Part shown: positions 62,829 through 64,000 of the stretch, piece by piece
How positions within the stretch are numbered: the first letter of the stretch is position 1
Layout: every line of letters starts with the position of its first letter
Assembly: GCF_014208035.1 (NCBI RefSeq)
Contig: NZ_JACHMK010000001.1
Span: 1,116,001-1,180,000 of the forward strand
Direction of reading: 5' to 3'
Source of the DNA: Schaalia hyovaginalis
GTDB taxonomy: Bacteria; Actinomycetota; Actinomycetes; Actinomycetales; Actinomycetaceae
DNA: 64,000 nucleotides
Translations under genes and position numbers: made by a program
The notes under the pieces: generated by a model
Database searches by the model: none
What the model was told of the DNA's origin: nothing
Seen by the model: the letters and a program-made list of their open reading frames with translations, nothing else

Positions 62829-63944
62829 GTGACGTCCAGGATCGTGGTGGCCGGCGGCGGGACCGCAGGCCACGTGAACCCTCTTCTTGCGACTGCAGTC
62901 GAACTGCGGGCTCGCGGCTATCGCGTCGAGGCGCTCGGGACGCAGGAGGGCCTCGAGGCCGATCTCGTCGAGCGCGCCGGCTTCGCCCTCAAGGTCATCG
63001 AGAAGGTGCCCTTCCCGCGTCGCCCCTCCGCTTCGGCTCTGCGCTTCCCCGCGAAATGGCGCAGGGCGGTCGACGAATGCGAGAAGGTGATCGAGGGCGC
63101 GGCCTGCGTCGTCGGATTCGGCGGATACGTGTCGACTCCCGCCTACAGGGCCGCGAAGCGTCTCGGGGTGCCCGTCGTCATCCACGAGCAGAACGCCCGG
63201 CCGGGGCTCGCGAATCGAGTCGGAGCGCGCTTCGCGAGGCTCGTCGCCCTGACCTTCGCGAACACGCCCCTGGAGGCGCGTCGCGGCCGGACGGAGGTTG
63301 TGGGGCTCCCGCTGCGTCCCGCGATCCGCGAGCTCGCGCTCGCGCGCAGGAGCTCCGAGGATGCGCTGAGGGCGCGACTGGCGGCGGCCGAGCGCCTCGG
63401 GGTCGACCCCGATCGTCGGATCCTCCTGGTCACCGGGGGGTCCTTGGGCGCGCTCGCCATCAATGAGGCCGTGTGCGCGGCCGCGAAGGCCCTTCCCGAG
63501 GGCGCCGCCGTCGTCCACCTCACGGGCCGGGGGAAGGACGCCCCCGTTCGGGACGCCGTCGAGGCGGCCGGCGTCTCCGATCGCTGGCTCGTCCTCGACT
63601 ACCTGCGGACCATGGAGGATGCGCTGGCGGTGGCCGATCTCGTCCTGTGCCGTTCGGGGGCCGGGACGGTCGCGGAGATGACGGCCCTGGGCCTTCCCTG
63701 CGTCTACGCCCCCCTGCCGATCGGAAACGGCGAGCAGCGGCTCAACGCTCATGATCACGTGGCCTCGGGCGGCGCCCTGCTCATCCCCGATGCCCGGCTC
63801 GATGCGCATGCCGTCGAGACGCGGGTCTTCGCGCTTCTTGCCTCCCCGGAGCTGGATGCGATGGCCCGGGCCTCGCGCGGCCTCGGACGGGTCGACGCCG
63901 CAGCGGACTTCAGCGCGCTCATTGAAGAGGTGATCGGACGATGA
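62829..63944 (+). CDS. murG: UDP-GlcNAc:lipid I GlcNAc transferase MurG
   Basis: MurG converts lipid I to lipid II at the inner face of the membrane. The 371-aa protein begins at GTG 62829 behind TAGGAGA: IVVAGGGTAGHVNPLLATA, VVGFGGYVSTPAYRAAK, HEQNARPGLANRVGARFA, LVTGGSLGALAINEAV and CRSGAGTVAEMTALGLPCVY all fit. Its stop overlaps murC (ATGA). Confidence 0.96.
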   Translation: MTSRIVVAGGGTAGHVNPLLATAVELRARGYRVEALGTQEGLEADLVERAGFALKVIEKVPFPRRPSASALRFPAKWRRAVDECEKVIEGAACVVGFGGYVSTPAYRAAKRLGVPVVIHEQNARPGLANRVGARFARLVALTFANTPLEARRGRTEVVGLPLRPAIRELALARRSSEDALRARLAAAERLGVDPDRRILLVTGGSLGALAINEAVCAAAKALPEGAAVVHLTGRGKDAPVRDAVEAAGVSDRWLVLDYLRTMEDALAVADLVLCRSGAGTVAEMTALGLPCVYAPLPIGNGEQRLNAHDHVASGGALLIPDARLDAHAVETRVFALLASPELDAMARASRGLGRVDAAADFSALIEEVIGR

Positions 63945-64000
63945 ACGGATCGAACAGCGCCGCCCCTGTCGAAGGGCGCTTCCACTTCATCGGCATCGGC
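63941..64000 (+). CDS. murC: UDP-MurNAc-L-alanine ligase, start only
   Basis: The first 20 codons are visible before the window ends. They read to GRFHFIGIG, the opening of the MurC nucleotide-binding motif, and the ATG overlaps the murG stop (ATGA). Position after murG is where murC normally lies. Confidence 0.85.
   Translation, partial: MNGSNSAAPVEGRFHFIGIG

Overview
This looks like a chromosomal window from a high-GC Gram-positive bacterium of the Actinomycetaceae type (Actinomyces, Schaalia and relatives). The evidence is a Gly/Arg-rich IF2 N-terminus, DUF3046 beside recA, a DUF3040 protein just before mraZ, a lexA/LysM/nrdR neighbourhood, LexA boxes of the TCGAAC-N4-GTTCGA type, and many TAnnnT-N6/7-start leaderless promoters. 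The genus is inferred from family content and synteny; no search was run. No tRNA, rRNA, CRISPR array or intact insertion sequence was found.

Layout. (1) 1-7.4 kb: infB (5' cut), rbfA, truB, ribF and rpsO. The usual infB-rbfA junction is opened by about 2.2 kb holding a terminator, 61-bp tandem repeats and a minus-strand DUF559 nuclease-like gene flanked by two copies of an inverted iteron array. (2) 7.4-10.1 kb: pnp. (3) 10.1-14.6 kb: an island richer in A/T codons. It encodes a 54-aa secreted two-Cys peptide, a NarL-type sensor kinase and response regulator, a frameshifted hydrophobic peptide gene, a small membrane protein (immunity candidate), a 165-aa Sec precursor with a two-Cys hydrophobic core, a 38-aa membrane peptide, and a decayed second copy of the last two. 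The peptide gene and the precursor gene share a 15-bp palindrome at the same distance from a -10-like hexamer, so the two-component system probably controls both. This is the best candidate for an undescribed system. (4) 14.8-27.4 kb: an M16 peptidase, dapB, a GNAT, dapA, ribonuclease J, a PfkB-type kinase, ftsK, pgsA, an XRE (ClgR-like) regulator, DUF3046, recA and recX. (5) 27.4-31.1 kb: an accessory fucoside cassette (GntR regulator, GH29 alpha-L-fucosidase, NhaC-type antiporter) between recX and cinA/miaB. (6) 31.2-43.9 kb: cinA, miaB, two YbjN-like genes, miaA, dapF, a class I methyltransferase, hflX, a DinG-like helicase, ldh, lexA, a LysM protein and nrdR. (7) 44-53.5 kb: a FadD-like ligase, serA, a HelD-like helicase, a PAC2 protein, a spermidine-synthase-like protein, dinB and DUF3040. 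(8) 53.9-64 kb: the division and cell-wall cluster mraZ-rsmH-ftsL-ftsI-murF-mraY-murD-ftsW-murG-murC (murC cut by the window end), largely coupled by ATGA, GTGA or TGATG overlaps.

Functionally the backbone is translation and RNA decay, lysine/DAP synthesis feeding the peptidoglycan cluster, tRNA modification, and SOS/DNA repair (recA, recX, lexA, dinB). Three accessory insertions interrupt it: the repeat/DUF559 element, the peptide island and the fucosidase cassette.
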